A stretch of 64,000 nucleotides of DNA from Thalassococcus sp. S3 (GCF_004216475.1 NZ_CP022303.1:1798001-1862000), one strand, 5' to 3'; positions 9,473-19,300 are shown, numbered from the stretch's first letter. The notes: generated from the sequence alone by a model not told the origin. A program made the numbers and translations.

Positions 9473-11013
9473 TGGACAACCTTCTTTCCATCGTCACCTT
9501 CATCCCGGCTCTTGCCGCTCTGATCCTCGCCATCTTCCTGAGAGGCGAGGACGAGGCTGCGCAGCGCAATGCCAAATGGGTGGCGATGTTTGCGACCTCG
9601 GCCACCTTCGTGGTCTCGCTCTTCATCCTCTTCGGCTTCGATCCCTCCGATACCGGTTTTCAGTTCGTGGAAGAGGGCGAATGGCTTCTGGGTCTGCAAT
9701 ACAAGATGGGCGTGGACGGGATCAGCGTTCTGTTCGTGATGCTGACCACCTTCATGATGCCCCTGGTCATCGCGGCGAGCTGGGACGTCCAAACCCGGGT
9801 CAAGGAATACATGATCGCGTTCCTGCTTCTGGAGACACTCATGCTGGGTGTTTTCATGGCGCTCGACCTGGTGCTCTTCTACCTCTTCTTCGAGGCGGGC
9901 CTTATTCCAATGTTCCTGATCATCGGCATCTGGGGCGGGGCCAACCGCATCTATGCGAGCTTCAAGTTCTTCCTCTACACCTTCCTCGGCTCGGTGCTGA
10001 TGCTGGTGGCCATGGTCGGCATGTTCGTCGATGCGGGCACCACCGATATCGAACAGCTTCTGACCCACCAATTCGAGTTCGAGACATTCAGCCTGCTCGG
10101 CATTCAGATCGTCGGGGGGCTTCAGACCCTTCTGTTCCTAGCCTTCTTTGCCAGCTTCGCGGTCAAGATGCCCATGTGGCCGGTCCATACCTGGCTGCCC
10201 GACGCCCACGTCCAGGCGCCTACCGCAGGCTCCGTCGTGCTGGCGGCGATCCTTCTGAAAATGGGCGGCTATGGCTTCTTGCGGTTCAGCCTGCCGATGT
10301 TTCCGGTCGGGTCAGAGGTCATGGCGCCGCTCATCCTTTGGATGTCCGCGATTGCCATCGTCTACACCTCGCTTGTGGCGCTGGTGCAGGACGACATGAA
10401 AAAGCTGATCGCCTATTCCTCGGTCGCCCATATGGGCTTTGTGACCATGGGCATCTTTGCCGCCAACCAGCAGGGCATTGACGGCGCGATCTTTCAGATG
10501 ATCAGCCACGGCTTCATCTCGGGCGCGCTGTTCCTGTGTGTGGGTGTGATCTATGACCGGATGCATACCCGCGACATCGATGCCTATGGCGGCTTGGTGA
10601 ACCGAATGCCGGCCTATGCGCTGATCTTCATGCTCTTCACCATGGCCAATGTCGGCCTGCCGGGCACGTCCGGATTTGTCGGAGAATTCCTGACCCTGAT
10701 GGCGGTTTTCCAGGTCAACACCTGGGTCGCGGCAGTGGCCACGACAGGTGTGATCTTCTCGGCGGGCTATGCGCTCTGGCTCTATCGCCGGGTGGTGATG
10801 GGCGATCTGATCAAGGAATCGCTGAAATCCATCACCGACATGACGCGCCGTGAGCGTGTCATCTTTGCGCCGCTGGTGGTGATGACGCTTCTGCTTGGCG
10901 TCTATCCCAGCCTGGTCACCGATATCATTGGCCCCTCTGTCGAGGCGCTGATTGCAAATTATGACACCGGCCTCGCCGCGGCTAAGGCCACGACGATGTT
11001 TGTGTCGAACTAA
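9472..11013 (+). CDS. nuoM: NADH-quinone oxidoreductase subunit M
   Basis: An antiporter-like proton-pumping subunit of complex I (513 residues, ND4-like, about 14 helices). The key residues are in [18 protein letters not shown] (Glu of the proton channel) and [19 protein letters not shown] (Lys and Pro of the broken helix), followed by [11 protein letters not shown]. The start overlaps the nuoL stop by one base. Length and order are typical. nuoN follows after a 14-bp gap. Confidence 0.97.
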   Translation: MDNLLSIVTFIPALAALILAIFLRGEDEAAQRNAKWVAMFATSATFVVSLFILFGFDPSDTGFQFVEEGEWLLGLQYKMGVDGISVLFVMLTTFMMPLVIAASWDVQTRVKEYMIAFLLLETLMLGVFMALDLVLFYLFFEAGLIPMFLIIGIWGGANRIYASFKFFLYTFLGSVLMLVAMVGMFVDAGTTDIEQLLTHQFEFETFSLLGIQIVGGLQTLLFLAFFASFAVKMPMWPVHTWLPDAHVQAPTAGSVVLAAILLKMGGYGFLRFSLPMFPVGSEVMAPLILWMSAIAIVYTSLVALVQDDMKKLIAYSSVAHMGFVTMGIFAANQQGIDGAIFQMISHGFISGALFLCVGVIYDRMHTRDIDAYGGLVNRMPAYALIFMLFTMANVGLPGTSGFVGEFLTLMAVFQVNTWVAAVATTGVIFSAGYALWLYRRVVMGDLIKESLKSITDMTRRERVIFAPLVVMTLLLGVYPSLVTDIIGPSVEALIANYDTGLAAAKATTMFVSN

Positions 11014-11027
11014 GAAGGGGCGGAGAG

Positions 11028-12470
11028 ATGCTGCAAGCGGATCTCGCGATCATCCTGCCGGAAATCCTGCTGTCGGTCTTTGCCATGCTGGGACTGATCG
11101 GGGCGGTTTATACGTCGAAAGACGCGATGGCGCCGGCCTTGGTCTGGCTGACCAGTGCTGCGATGCTGGCCATTGCAGCAGGCATCGGGCTGACCGGGGG
11201 CGGCACCAACGTGGCCTTCGGCGGCATGTTCATCGACGACGGCTTTTCGCGCTTTGCAAAGGTCGTGATCCTGGTATCCGCCGCCGCCGTCCTGCTGATG
11301 AGCCAGGATTACATGGCGCGCCGGGATCTTTTGCGCTTTGAATATCCGCTGCTCGTCGCGCTGGCCGCCGTCGGCATGATGATGATGGTGAGCGCCGGAG
11401 ACCTCATGGCGCTCTATATGGGTCTTGAGCTGCAATCGCTCGCCCTTTACGTCGTCGCCTCTCTGCGCCGGGACAATGTGAAATCGACCGAGGCAGGCCT
11501 TAAGTACTTTGTGCTGGGCGCCTTGTCCTCTGGTTTGCTGCTTTACGGCGCGTCGCTGGTTTATGGCTATTCCGGAACCACGCTCTTTTCAGGCATCATC
11601 CAGACCGCTCAACAGGGCGAGGTCTCCCTTGGGCTGCTCTTTGGTTTGATCTTCCTTATTTCTGGCCTGGCTTTCAAGGTGTCTGCGGTTCCGTTCCATA
11701 TGTGGACACCGGATGTCTACGAGGGCTCTCCGACGCCGGTGACCGCCTTCTTTGCAACAGCCCCCAAGGTTGCCGCCATGGCGCTTTTCGCACGCGTGAT
11801 GCATGACGCCTTTGGCGCTGTCGTCGCCGATTGGAGCCAGGTCGTCGCGATGATCTCGGTCCTGTCGATGTTTCTGGGCGCCGTCGCCGCGATCGGGCAG
11901 AGCAACATCAAACGGCTGATGGCCTATTCCTCGATTGCACATATGGGCTATGCGCTGATGGGTCTGGCATCGGGCACGGTTTTTGGCGTACAGGCGATGC
12001 TCGTCTATATGGCGATCTACGTTACGATGAATATCGGCACCTTCGCCTTCATTCTGATGATGGAAAAGGACGGCCAGCCCGTCACCGATATCGCCGCGCT
12101 CAACATGTATTCGAGGCGGGAGCCTGGAAAGGCATTGGCGATGCTGGTGCTTCTCTTCTCGCTGGCCGGCGTGCCCCCGATGCTGGGCTTTTTCGGCAAG
12201 TTCTACGTGCTGCGGGCAGCTTATGAAGGGGGCCTCGTCTGGCTGGCCATCGCAGGGGTGATCGCCTCGGTCATCGGGGCATTCTACTACCTGCGTATCG
12301 TCTATTACATGTATTTCGGCGAAGAGGGGCAAGACGAACTGGAGACGGGCGGCAATCCGATACTGGCCGGTTTCCTCATGGCCTCTGCCGCGATCATGGT
12401 TCTGGGCATCATCAACATGTTCGGGGTCGAGGGCGCGGCAGCGTCCGCGGCGGCGACGCTTGTCAACTAG
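11028..12470 (+). CDS. nuoN: NADH-quinone oxidoreductase subunit N
   Basis: An antiporter-like membrane subunit of complex I (480 residues, ND2-like), nearest to NuoK. Family motifs are [17 protein letters not shown] (channel Glu), [18 protein letters not shown] (channel Lys) and [15 protein letters not shown] ribosome site (aaggggcggagag) lies just before the ATG. It is the last complex I gene; birA follows after about 60 bp without an obvious terminator, so the transcript may continue into birA, coaX and rnj, an order I recall from related genomes. Confidence 0.97.
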   Translation: MLQADLAIILPEILLSVFAMLGLIGAVYTSKDAMAPALVWLTSAAMLAIAAGIGLTGGGTNVAFGGMFIDDGFSRFAKVVILVSAAAVLLMSQDYMARRDLLRFEYPLLVALAAVGMMMMVSAGDLMALYMGLELQSLALYVVASLRRDNVKSTEAGLKYFVLGALSSGLLLYGASLVYGYSGTTLFSGIIQTAQQGEVSLGLLFGLIFLISGLAFKVSAVPFHMWTPDVYEGSPTPVTAFFATAPKVAAMALFARVMHDAFGAVVADWSQVVAMISVLSMFLGAVAAIGQSNIKRLMAYSSIAHMGYALMGLASGTVFGVQAMLVYMAIYVTMNIGTFAFILMMEKDGQPVTDIAALNMYSRREPGKALAMLVLLFSLAGVPPMLGFFGKFYVLRAAYEGGLVWLAIAGVIASVIGAFYYLRIVYYMYFGEEGQDELETGGNPILAGFLMASAAIMVLGIINMFGVEGAAASAAATLVN

Positions 12471-12533
12471 AACCGGTATGTGTGTGGCAGGCGGCAGGAC
12501 GCCTCCGGCGGCCGTATTTGGATCGAGAAGAAG

Positions 12534-13283
12534 ATGACGGACTGGCCCCAGGGCTATGGGCGGCGCGTTCTGGAGCGTGTAGACAGCACGCTAGATGAAG
12601 CCGCGCGCCTCGCGCCGGATTTGAGCGGCCCGGAATGGATCCTTGCGCATCATCAGACTGCCGCCCGTGGACGGCGAGGGCGGGCATGGCGCTTTCCAAA
12701 AGGCAATTTCGCGGCGACCCTTGTGATGCACCCCAAAGGGAGCCCGGCACAAGCGGCCCTGCGGAGCTTCACGATTTCACTTGCGCTTTACGATGCCTGC
12801 GTGGCTCTGACGGGTCGGCCGGAGGTTTTCGCGCTCAAATGGCCCAATGATGTGTTGCTGAATGGCGGCAAACTTGCCGGTATCCTGCTTGAAAGCATGT
12901 CGCAGCCAGGCGCAGGCGTGACACTCTTTATCGGTGTGGGGGTCAACCTGGTCGAGGCGCCGGATCCCGGAGAGGTCGAGGAGGGTGCGGTGCGTCCTGT
13001 CTCGCTTTTGTCTGAAACCGGCGCGCGGGTCGAACCCGAGATGTTGCTGACCTTGCTGGCCAGCGCCTTTGATCGGTATGAGAGCCAGTTTCGCGCTTAC
13101 GGGTTCGCGCCAATCCGCACCGCGTGGCTGAGCCGCGCGGCCAGGTTGGGGGAGGTGGTCACCGCGCGAACCGGCGCGTCCGAGACAACGGGCACATTCG
13201 AGACAGTGGACGAGACCGGCGCGCTTGTCTTAAAGACAGCCAAGGGTCGCGTCAGCATCCCCGCGGCCGACGTCTATTTCTAA
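12534..13283 (+). CDS. birA: biotin-[acetyl-CoA-carboxylase] ligase
   Basis: Biotin protein ligase (249 residues): it activates biotin with ATP and transfers it to the carboxyl-carrier protein of acetyl-CoA carboxylase and similar enzymes. The catalytic loop appears as ARGRRGRAW and the ATP/biotin motif as KWPNDVLLNGGKLAGILLE. There is no N-terminal helix-turn-helix, so it is a monofunctional (non-repressor) ligase. The start at 12534 (MTDWPQGYG) is chosen because the 18 residues upstream in frame are unlike the family and a gagaag sequence precedes it. It is followed after 11 bp by coaX. Confidence 0.93.
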   Translation: MTDWPQGYGRRVLERVDSTLDEAARLAPDLSGPEWILAHHQTAARGRRGRAWRFPKGNFAATLVMHPKGSPAQAALRSFTISLALYDACVALTGRPEVFALKWPNDVLLNGGKLAGILLESMSQPGAGVTLFIGVGVNLVEAPDPGEVEEGAVRPVSLLSETGARVEPEMLLTLLASAFDRYESQFRAYGFAPIRTAWLSRAARLGEVVTARTGASETTGTFETVDETGALVLKTAKGRVSIPAADVYF

Positions 13284-13294
13284 GGGGGCGCCCG

Positions 13295-14068
13295 ATGCTT
13301 CTGGCCATTGACTGCGGCAATACCAACACCGTGTTCTCGATCTGGGACGGGACGGAGTTTTTGTGCACGTTGCGCACCTCCACCCATCACGCGCGCACGG
13401 CGGATGCTTATTTCACCTGGTTCTCGACCCTGATCAAGCATTACGGGATCGAACCGGATATCACCGATGTGATCATCTCTTCGACGGTGCCGCGGGTGGT
13501 CTTTAACCTGCGCGTCTTTGCCGACCGGTTCTTCAATTGCCGCCCGCTGGTGGTGGGCAAACCTGAATGCCTGCTCCCGAACCCGCCGCGCGTAGACGAG
13601 GGCACGCAGGTTGGGCCGGACCGGCTGGTGAATGCGGCAGGCGCCTTTGATCGGCATGGGGGCAACCTGATCGTGGTTGATTTCGGCACCGCGACCACCT
13701 TCGACGTTGTCGATGTGGACGGGGCCTATGTGGGCGGTGTGATTGCACCTGGCGTGAACCTGAGCCTTGAGGCGCTGCACATGGCTGCGGCGGCCCTGCC
13801 GCATGTGGACATCTCCAAGCCGCAGCGCGTGGTGGGCACAAATACGGTGGCCTGCATGCAATCAGGTGTCTTCTGGGGCTATGTCGGTCTGGTGCGCGAG
13901 GTCTGCGCCCGGATCAAGGCGGAACGCGCGCAGCAGATGAACGTGGTCTCGACCGGGGGGCTCGCGCCATTGTTCCAGCAGACCGAGACGCTATTTGACA
14001 GTTTCGAAGAAGATTTGACGATGCACGGTCTGACCGTGATCCATCAATATAACAAGGAAAATACTTAG
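13295..14068 (+). CDS. coaX: type III pantothenate kinase
   Basis: Phosphorylates pantothenate, the first step of coenzyme A synthesis. The protein has 257 residues, with the actin-like ATPase motifs of the CoaX family: MLLAIDCGNTNTVFSIWDG at the N-terminus, GPDRLVNAAGAF (pantothenate-binding Asp-Arg) and VVDFGTATTFDVVD, then GGVIAPGV. The start at 13295 follows an agggggcg ribosome site. A longer in-frame extension into birA is rejected. It lies between birA and rnj in one transcription unit. Confidence 0.95.
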   Translation: MLLAIDCGNTNTVFSIWDGTEFLCTLRTSTHHARTADAYFTWFSTLIKHYGIEPDITDVIISSTVPRVVFNLRVFADRFFNCRPLVVGKPECLLPNPPRVDEGTQVGPDRLVNAAGAFDRHGGNLIVVDFGTATTFDVVDVDGAYVGGVIAPGVNLSLEALHMAAAALPHVDISKPQRVVGTNTVACMQSGVFWGYVGLVREVCARIKAERAQQMNVVSTGGLAPLFQQTETLFDSFEEDLTMHGLTVIHQYNKENT

Positions 14069-14072
14069 TCTT

Positions 14073-15740
14073 ATGAGCAGTGAAAGACTGATCTACCTGC
14101 CCCTTGGCGGGGCGGGTGAAATCGGCATGAATGCCTATATTTACGGATATGGAAAACCCGATCAAGAACGCCTGATCCTGGTGGATCTGGGCGTCACCTT
14201 TCCCGATATGGACGGGACGCCGGGCGTAGATCTCATCTTGCCCGATATCAGCTGGCTGAAAGAGCGCGCGGACCGGCTTGAGGGGATCTTCATCACCCAT
14301 GCGCATGAAGATCATGTGGGGGCGGTGGCCCATTTCTACGACGCGCTTGGCGCGCCGATCTATGCACGGGCCTTCACCGCCAACATCGCAAGGCGGAAGA
14401 TGGGAGAGCATGGACATCCCGAAGACGCGGTGCGCACTGTGTCCCCCTGGCCTGAAACGGTGAAGGTGGGGGCGCTGACGGTGTCGTTCCTTCCGATCTC
14501 TCATTCCATCCCGGAAAGCGGGGCGCTGGTCATCGACAGTCCCGCGGGGCGGGTGATCCATTCCGGTGATTTCAAGCTCGACCCGACCCCCGTGGTGGGC
14601 GAGCCCTTCAATCCGGAGCTCTGGGAGGAGGTTTGCAAAACCGGCGTGCGTGCGCTGATTTGCGACAGCACGAACGTTTTCTCCCCCAATCCCGGCCGGT
14701 CCGAGATCGAGGTCGGCCCTGAGATCGAGAAGCTGGTCGCCGATGCAAGCGGGATGGTGGTGGCAACCACCTTTGCCAGCAATGTCGCGCGCCTGAAGAC
14801 ATTGGCCGAAGCAGGCGAGAGGGCGGGCCGCTCCATCGTGCTTTTGGGTCGCGCCATGCGTCGGATGATCGAAGCGGCGGTGGAAACAGGGGTCTTGGCG
14901 GATTTCCCCAAGGTCGTGAGTGCGGAGGATGCACGCGAGATCCCCCGGGAGAACCTGATGTTGCTGGTCACCGGCAGTCAGGGCGAACGCCGGGCGGCCA
15001 GCGCGCAACTGGCGCGGGGCAAGTATCAGGGGCTTGAGATGAAGGAGGGGGACCTGTTCCTTTTCTCTTCCAAGACAATCCCGGGCAACGAACGCGGCGT
15101 GATCCGCATTATCAACCAGTTCAGCGAAATGGGTGTGGACGTGGTTGATGACAGTTCGGGAAGATATCACGTGTCCGGACACGCGAACCGGCCTGATCTT
15201 CAGCGGATGCATACGGTCGTCAAACCGCAGATGCTGATCCCGATGCATGGCGAACACCGGCATCTGCGGGAGCATGCAAAGCTGGCAGAGGCCGGTGGCA
15301 TCCAGAGCGTCGTGTCGGTGAACGGTATGATGTTGGATCTGACGGGGAACGCGCCCAAGGTGGCGGATTATATCGAGACGGGGCGAACCTACCTCGACGG
15401 AAGCATTCAGGTCGGAGCTTTGGACGGCGTTGTGCGAGACAGGATCCGCATGGCGCTGAACGGCCACGTCACTGTGACGGTCATACTTGATGAGGACGAC
15501 GAACCTCTGGGTGAGCCTTGGTGTGAGATCAAGGGGCTTGCCGAAACGGGCAGCAGCACTGCGTCTTTGGTCGAGATCTTAGAGGAAGATCTCAACCAGT
15601 TCATGATGCGTGCCGGCGCGAAGACACTCCGGGATGATGACGATCTCGAAGAAGCCCTGCGCCGTATTGTGCGCCAGACATGCCAGAGTGAGTTGGGAAA
15701 ACGGCCGGAAGTGACGACTGTGATCAGTCGGATGCGCTAA
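14073..15740 (+). CDS. rnj: ribonuclease J
   Basis: A metallo-beta-lactamase/beta-CASP nuclease (555 residues) with 5'-exonuclease and endonuclease activity in mRNA decay and rRNA maturation. Zinc ligands are in THAHEDH (H76, H78, D80, H81), SHSIPES, HSGDFKLDPTP and CDSTN. The beta-CASP region and the GHA (SGHANRPDLQ) and MHGEHRHL motifs follow. Alphaproteobacteria have one RNase J alongside RNase E, consistent with this single gene. It starts 4 bp after coaX. Strong palindromes follow the stop and probably end the transcript. Confidence 0.95.
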   Translation: MSSERLIYLPLGGAGEIGMNAYIYGYGKPDQERLILVDLGVTFPDMDGTPGVDLILPDISWLKERADRLEGIFITHAHEDHVGAVAHFYDALGAPIYARAFTANIARRKMGEHGHPEDAVRTVSPWPETVKVGALTVSFLPISHSIPESGALVIDSPAGRVIHSGDFKLDPTPVVGEPFNPELWEEVCKTGVRALICDSTNVFSPNPGRSEIEVGPEIEKLVADASGMVVATTFASNVARLKTLAEAGERAGRSIVLLGRAMRRMIEAAVETGVLADFPKVVSAEDAREIPRENLMLLVTGSQGERRAASAQLARGKYQGLEMKEGDLFLFSSKTIPGNERGVIRIINQFSEMGVDVVDDSSGRYHVSGHANRPDLQRMHTVVKPQMLIPMHGEHRHLREHAKLAEAGGIQSVVSVNGMMLDLTGNAPKVADYIETGRTYLDGSIQVGALDGVVRDRIRMALNGHVTVTVILDEDDEPLGEPWCEIKGLAETGSSTASLVEILEEDLNQFMMRAGAKTLRDDDDLEEALRRIVRQTCQSELGKRPEVTTVISRMR

Positions 15741-15744
15741 CGCC

Positions 15745-15873
15745 GCGAAATTTGTCACAAATTTCGCCCGTTTTCTGAAACAGAAAACGGTTCCCGCCTA
15801 TCAATTGGGCGGTTCACATGCGTGCCGATGCGGAATTTTTCAGATTCCGCTCATTTTCCGAAACGGAAAATGA
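15745..15873. repeat. composite palindromic intergenic element, copy 1 (four hairpins)
   Basis: Four palindromes between the convergent rnj and helicase genes. The first two are perfect: 15745-15767 (gcgaaattt, 5-base loop, aaatttcgc) and 15768-15790 (ccgttttctg, aaa, cagaaaacgg). After 39 bases come 15830-15850 (gcggaat stem, 7-base loop) and 15851-15873 (tcattttccg, aaa, cggaaaatga). Each pair joins a GGAATTT-type hairpin to a TTTTCCG-type hairpin. The same pairing recurs at 40840 and 48382. The position between converging genes suggests a bidirectional terminator or a REP-like mobile repeat. Confidence 0.8.
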
Positions 15874-15881
15874 GACCGCCT

Positions 15882-17234
15882 CTAGCTGGCGCGCCGCTCT
15901 TCGAAGCTCAACGCAATGAAGCTTGGCAGGTGGTCTCCCATGCCGACAACCTTGGTTCTGCCATCCTCGCCGCGAGACCGCCCGCGACGTGATTTCCGCT
16001 CACTGGTGTCCGGTGCATCTGCATCATTCGCTGCTGCGCGGGCTGGATCTCTTTTCCGTTTATCGTCTTTTTTCTCAGGGCGGGCCTGCACGGGGTTTTC
16101 CAGCCGAGGGATCTCTTTCTGAACGAGCCGTTCGATGTCGTCGAGATTTTTTTCGTCTCGTGGCACACAGATCATCACCGCCTTGCCATCGCGACCGGCA
16201 CGTCCGGTTCGGCCGATGCGATGCACGTAATCTTCGGCATGTCCGGGGACGTCGAAATTGAACACATGGCTGACGGATGGCACGTCAAGTCCGCGCGCCG
16301 CGACATCCGAAGCGACCAGAAACCGGAGGGAGCCATCACGGAAACCATCCAGTGTTTTCATCCGTTGGCTTTGATCCAGATCGCCATGGATCGGAGCCGC
16401 ATCATAGCCATACTTTTTCAGTGATTTCGCAACGATATCGACATCCGTTTTTCGATTGCAGAAGATGATCGCATTCGTGCACGCATCGCCTTCTGCGTCG
16501 ATCAAGGCACGCAGAAGTCTGCGTTTCTCGGAGCCTTCGCGGTCCTTGCGGGACGCCTTGAAGAGAACCACGCCTTGCTCAATCGTTTCGCTGGTCGTGG
16601 CTTGCCGGGCCACCTCGATCCGCTCCGGGCCAGACAGGAAGGTGTTGGTGATCCGCTCGATCTCGGGCGCCATCGTCGCCGAGAAAAAGAGCGTCTGCCG
16701 GGTAAAGGGGGTCAGGTTGAAAATGCGCTCGATGTCCGGAATGAACCCCATGTCGAGCATTCGGTCCGCTTCATCGACGACCATGATCTGCACGCCCGTC
16801 AACAGCAGTTTGCCCCGCTCGAAATGGTCCAGAAGCCGGCCGGGCGTTGCGATCAGAACGTCGACACCACGGTCGATAAGCGCATCCTGTTCTTTGAAGC
16901 TCACACCGCCGATAAGCAGTGCTTTGGTGAGTTTCAGATGCTTGGTGTATGTATCGAAATTCTCGGCGACCTGAGCGGCCAACTCGCGGGTCGGGCAAAG
17001 CACCAAGCTTCGGGGCATGCGTGCTCGCGCGCGACCCCGCGCCAAGAGGGTGATCATCGGCAGCGTGAAGCTGGCTGTCTTGCCAGTTCCCGTCTGGGCG
17101 ATACCAAGCACATCACGGCCTTCCAGGGCCGGGGGGATGGCGCCCGCCTGGATTGGGGTCGGCGTTTCGTATCCGGCCTCTTCAATGGCCTTCAAAACCT
17201 TTGGATTCAGGTTCAGATCAGAAAATTTTGTCAT
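15882..17234 (-). CDS. DEAD-box ATP-dependent RNA helicase, RhlE type
   Basis: 450 residues. All core motifs are present in order: Q motif region FSDLNLNPKVLKAIEEAGY..TPIQ, Walker A AQTGTGKT, PTRELA, TPGRLLDHFERG, VVDEADRMLDMGF, SAT (LFFSATMAPEI), and the C-terminal HRIGRTGRAGR. Order and wording fit the RhlE/SrmB group, which remodels ribosome assembly intermediates and unwinds structured mRNA in the cold. The tail after about residue 375 is basic and low-complexity (KKDDKRKRDP, RKSRRGRSRG), a likely RNA-binding extension. A small hairpin in the leader may affect its translation. It converges with rnj. Confidence 0.93.
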   Translation of the reverse strand: MTKFSDLNLNPKVLKAIEEAGYETPTPIQAGAIPPALEGRDVLGIAQTGTGKTASFTLPMITLLARGRARARMPRSLVLCPTRELAAQVAENFDTYTKHLKLTKALLIGGVSFKEQDALIDRGVDVLIATPGRLLDHFERGKLLLTGVQIMVVDEADRMLDMGFIPDIERIFNLTPFTRQTLFFSATMAPEIERITNTFLSGPERIEVARQATTSETIEQGVVLFKASRKDREGSEKRRLLRALIDAEGDACTNAIIFCNRKTDVDIVAKSLKKYGYDAAPIHGDLDQSQRMKTLDGFRDGSLRFLVASDVAARGLDVPSVSHVFNFDVPGHAEDYVHRIGRTGRAGRDGKAVMICVPRDEKNLDDIERLVQKEIPRLENPVQARPEKKDDKRKRDPARAAANDADAPDTSERKSRRGRSRGEDGRTKVVGMGDHLPSFIALSFEERRAS

Positions 17235-17239
17235 ATGTA

Positions 17240-17254
17240 TCCGCAGTTTGCGGA
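17240..17254 (-). promoter_or_regulatory. small hairpin just upstream of the helicase start
   Basis: The sequence tccgca-gtt-tgcgga is a perfect 6-bp stem with a 3-base loop, ending 6 bases before the helicase ATG on the minus strand. No other ribosome-binding sequence is obvious, so the hairpin sits where one is expected. Sequestering of the initiation region, perhaps temperature dependent, is inference. Confidence 0.3.
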
Positions 17255-17383
17255 CACTGACTTGGCCCGCACGTCCTCATATTGCAGGGCCCGATGTGCC
17301 GCTGCTCGCACATTTCGCGCGTGTGGGCAGCACATAACAAAATCGGGCCAAACCGTCAAATGCCGTGCAAGAATGACGTTGGC

Positions 17384-18313
17384 TCACGTGATTTCCGGAA
17401 AATGCCGTTGCCGTTTTGCGTCAAGTTGGAGATCGCACAGCCGCAGTAAACCATATGCGTCCAGTCGGCGGTGCAAATCTGCCGTGTCTTCGCAAACCTC
17501 TTCGAAAAACGCGCGCAGTCCTGCTTCGCCCTCCCGCGCTTCGATATCGCTGAAGAGTTCATGCAAGGTGCGTCCGCCTTTTTCGCGGGGCCGGGATGGC
17601 GCAAGATCGGACCTGTAGGACCCTTTTGCCAGCCGATACCTGTAGGCGGCAATCCAGTCTTCCCAGCTTTTGGTATGGACGTGGCACAGTGAAACGTCCG
17701 TCAGTTCTTTTTCGCCTGGGTTCATCGCATCGCCCTGAAAGACGTTGTGAATGCGCCATTGAATATCAGGCAGGCCGGTGCGCACAAAAAGCTTGCCCGC
17801 GACATGGCTGAGGAAGCCGCCTTTTATATAACGGCCATAGGTGGGATAGAGCGCGTCGACCACACGGTCGCGTTCCGGACCGGCGGGCAGGAAGGCTTTG
17901 AACGCCGTGCCATCGCCAGCCAGCGCTTCGATCGGGCGAAGGCGGGCGCATAGGACCGCATCGGGAAGGCAGGCGAGGTGGTCCTCGACAGTGCGGCCCG
18001 GCCAAAGGAATTCGTCGACATCGATATGGGTGAGCCAGTCTACCTCCGCTCGGCGACGATAGGCGTGCGTGGCGTTGCGGGCCTGGCGCACCTGATGTTT
18101 GACCGGGCGTCCCCCGCGTTTGTCCCACCAGGCTGCATCGCAAAGCGTGGGGCGAACCTTGGGATGTGCCTTGAGCACACGGAAGGTCTCATCATCCGCG
18201 TCATCGAGGTAGATATACAAACGATGGGCGCCCTGATCGAGATGGTAGGCCACAAAGGAGAGCACATCAGACAGCGGTGCCTTTATCGTGGCGCAAAGAC
18301 CCCATTTGATCAT
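17384..18313 (-). CDS. glycosyltransferase family 2-like protein (HIDVDEF type)
   Basis: 309 residues. The N-terminus (WGLCATIKAPLSDVLSFVAY) and the acidic motif HIDVDEF at residues 96-102 place it in the Glyco_tranf_2_4 group, in which the DxD-like acidic residues bind the nucleotide-sugar metal. It has no signal peptide or membrane helix. It is a diverged paralogue of the next gene, whose stop it overlaps (ATGA), so the two are translationally coupled. The pair follows prfC on the same strand. Donor, acceptor and product are unknown. Four further members of the same superfamily lie in the window or within one fusion at 55-61 kb. Confidence 0.75.
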   Translation of the reverse strand: MIKWGLCATIKAPLSDVLSFVAYHLDQGAHRLYIYLDDADDETFRVLKAHPKVRPTLCDAAWWDKRGGRPVKHQVRQARNATHAYRRRAEVDWLTHIDVDEFLWPGRTVEDHLACLPDAVLCARLRPIEALAGDGTAFKAFLPAGPERDRVVDALYPTYGRYIKGGFLSHVAGKLFVRTGLPDIQWRIHNVFQGDAMNPGEKELTDVSLCHVHTKSWEDWIAAYRYRLAKGSYRSDLAPSRPREKGGRTLHELFSDIEAREGEAGLRAFFEEVCEDTADLHRRLDAYGLLRLCDLQLDAKRQRHFPEIT

Positions 18314-19296
18314 TGGGGAACCTGTCCGAATTCGGCGGCCACCTTGGCGTCGAGATCGAGGGTTCCTGTCAGAAGCATGTCATGTGCTGCAAGGCGATCC
18401 AGCAACCGGGGCGTCGCGGCACAAATTTCGTCAAAGAAATGGCGCACCCCATCCGGCTTGTCCTCGGATGCGAGTTGAAGAATGTCAGATAACATCATGC
18501 CTTCATTCGGTTTCTTTCGATATGAGCCCTTCGAGAGGCGGAAGGCCGCATGACGTTCGAACACGGTCCAGGACGGGGCATGGGCGTGCCCGACATGCAG
18601 TCCGTCAAGGACCGCTTCGTTCTCCGCCGACAGGCCCCTGCGCTTCATGGCATGGATGCCCAAGCGGATGTTGCGCAGCCCAGTTCGCGCGAACACCTTG
18701 CCGCTGATATGGCTGAGAAACCCTTCACGCAGAAAGGGGCCGTAGGTGGGATAGATGTCGGCCAGGGCGCGTTTGCTGCGATCTCCGGCAGGACGGGGGA
18801 GCTTGAAATGGCACGGTCCGGACCACGGGTTTTCCTGCGCCAGCATTTCGGCAGGCAAAAGACGTGCAGCGGCGACATCATCGGGCACGGCTGCAAGGGC
18901 ATGCGTCACCGGGGTTGGCGACAGGATGAATTCGTCAACATCGATGTGGGCCAGCCAGTGAACACCGGCCACCTTGTAACACTGGGTGGCGTTCCAGGCC
19001 TGACGCAGCTGATGGCTGCTGCGCGCCTTGTCTGGTGCGGTCTGCCAATAGCTGTCATCGCAGGATGTCACCGTAATGCGCGGATGTCGGGAGAGAAAGG
19101 CGAACGTATCCCGATCCGGCGCGTCCAGGAAAAGATGCACCTCTGCGGCGCCTAGCGCGAGATGGTGCGCTGAGAAGCGGGCAATGTCGTGGCGGGATGC
19201 CTTGACGGTAGAGACGACGCCCCAGCGCAGGCGGGTCGGATCATGCTCAACAACGCGCGGAGGCACTCCGATATGGATATGCTCCTGCTCTTTCAA
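18310..19296 (-). CDS. glycosyltransferase family 2-like protein (HIDVDEF type)
   Basis: 328 residues and a paralogue of the neighbouring gene at 17384: both have RxRWG/KWG-V-S/ATIKA starts, HIDVDEF (here residues 117-123), an IYPTYGPFLREGFLSH block and HVGHAHAPSW/CHVHTKSW near the C-terminal third. The start lies 4 bp beyond the prfC stop, so it probably belongs to the prfC transcript. Cytoplasmic, with no membrane segments. It is likely a sugar transferase acting on a surface glycan, but the acceptor cannot be deduced. Confidence 0.75.
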   Translation of the reverse strand: MKEQEHIHIGVPPRVVEHDPTRLRWGVVSTVKASRHDIARFSAHHLALGAAEVHLFLDAPDRDTFAFLSRHPRITVTSCDDSYWQTAPDKARSSHQLRQAWNATQCYKVAGVHWLAHIDVDEFILSPTPVTHALAAVPDDVAAARLLPAEMLAQENPWSGPCHFKLPRPAGDRSKRALADIYPTYGPFLREGFLSHISGKVFARTGLRNIRLGIHAMKRRGLSAENEAVLDGLHVGHAHAPSWTVFERHAAFRLSKGSYRKKPNEGMMLSDILQLASEDKPDGVRHFFDEICAATPRLLDRLAAHDMLLTGTLDLDAKVAAEFGQVPQ

Positions 19297-19300
19297 TGAA

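Noticed and set aside
9378..10481. Open frame in another phase of nuoM
   Set aside because: Translation is Arg/Gly/His-rich and lacks hydrophobic order, while the nuoM frame shows all expected motifs.
13914..15467. 517-codon open frame antisense to rnj
   Set aside because: RNase J motifs are complete on the plus strand; the antisense translation has no domain features.
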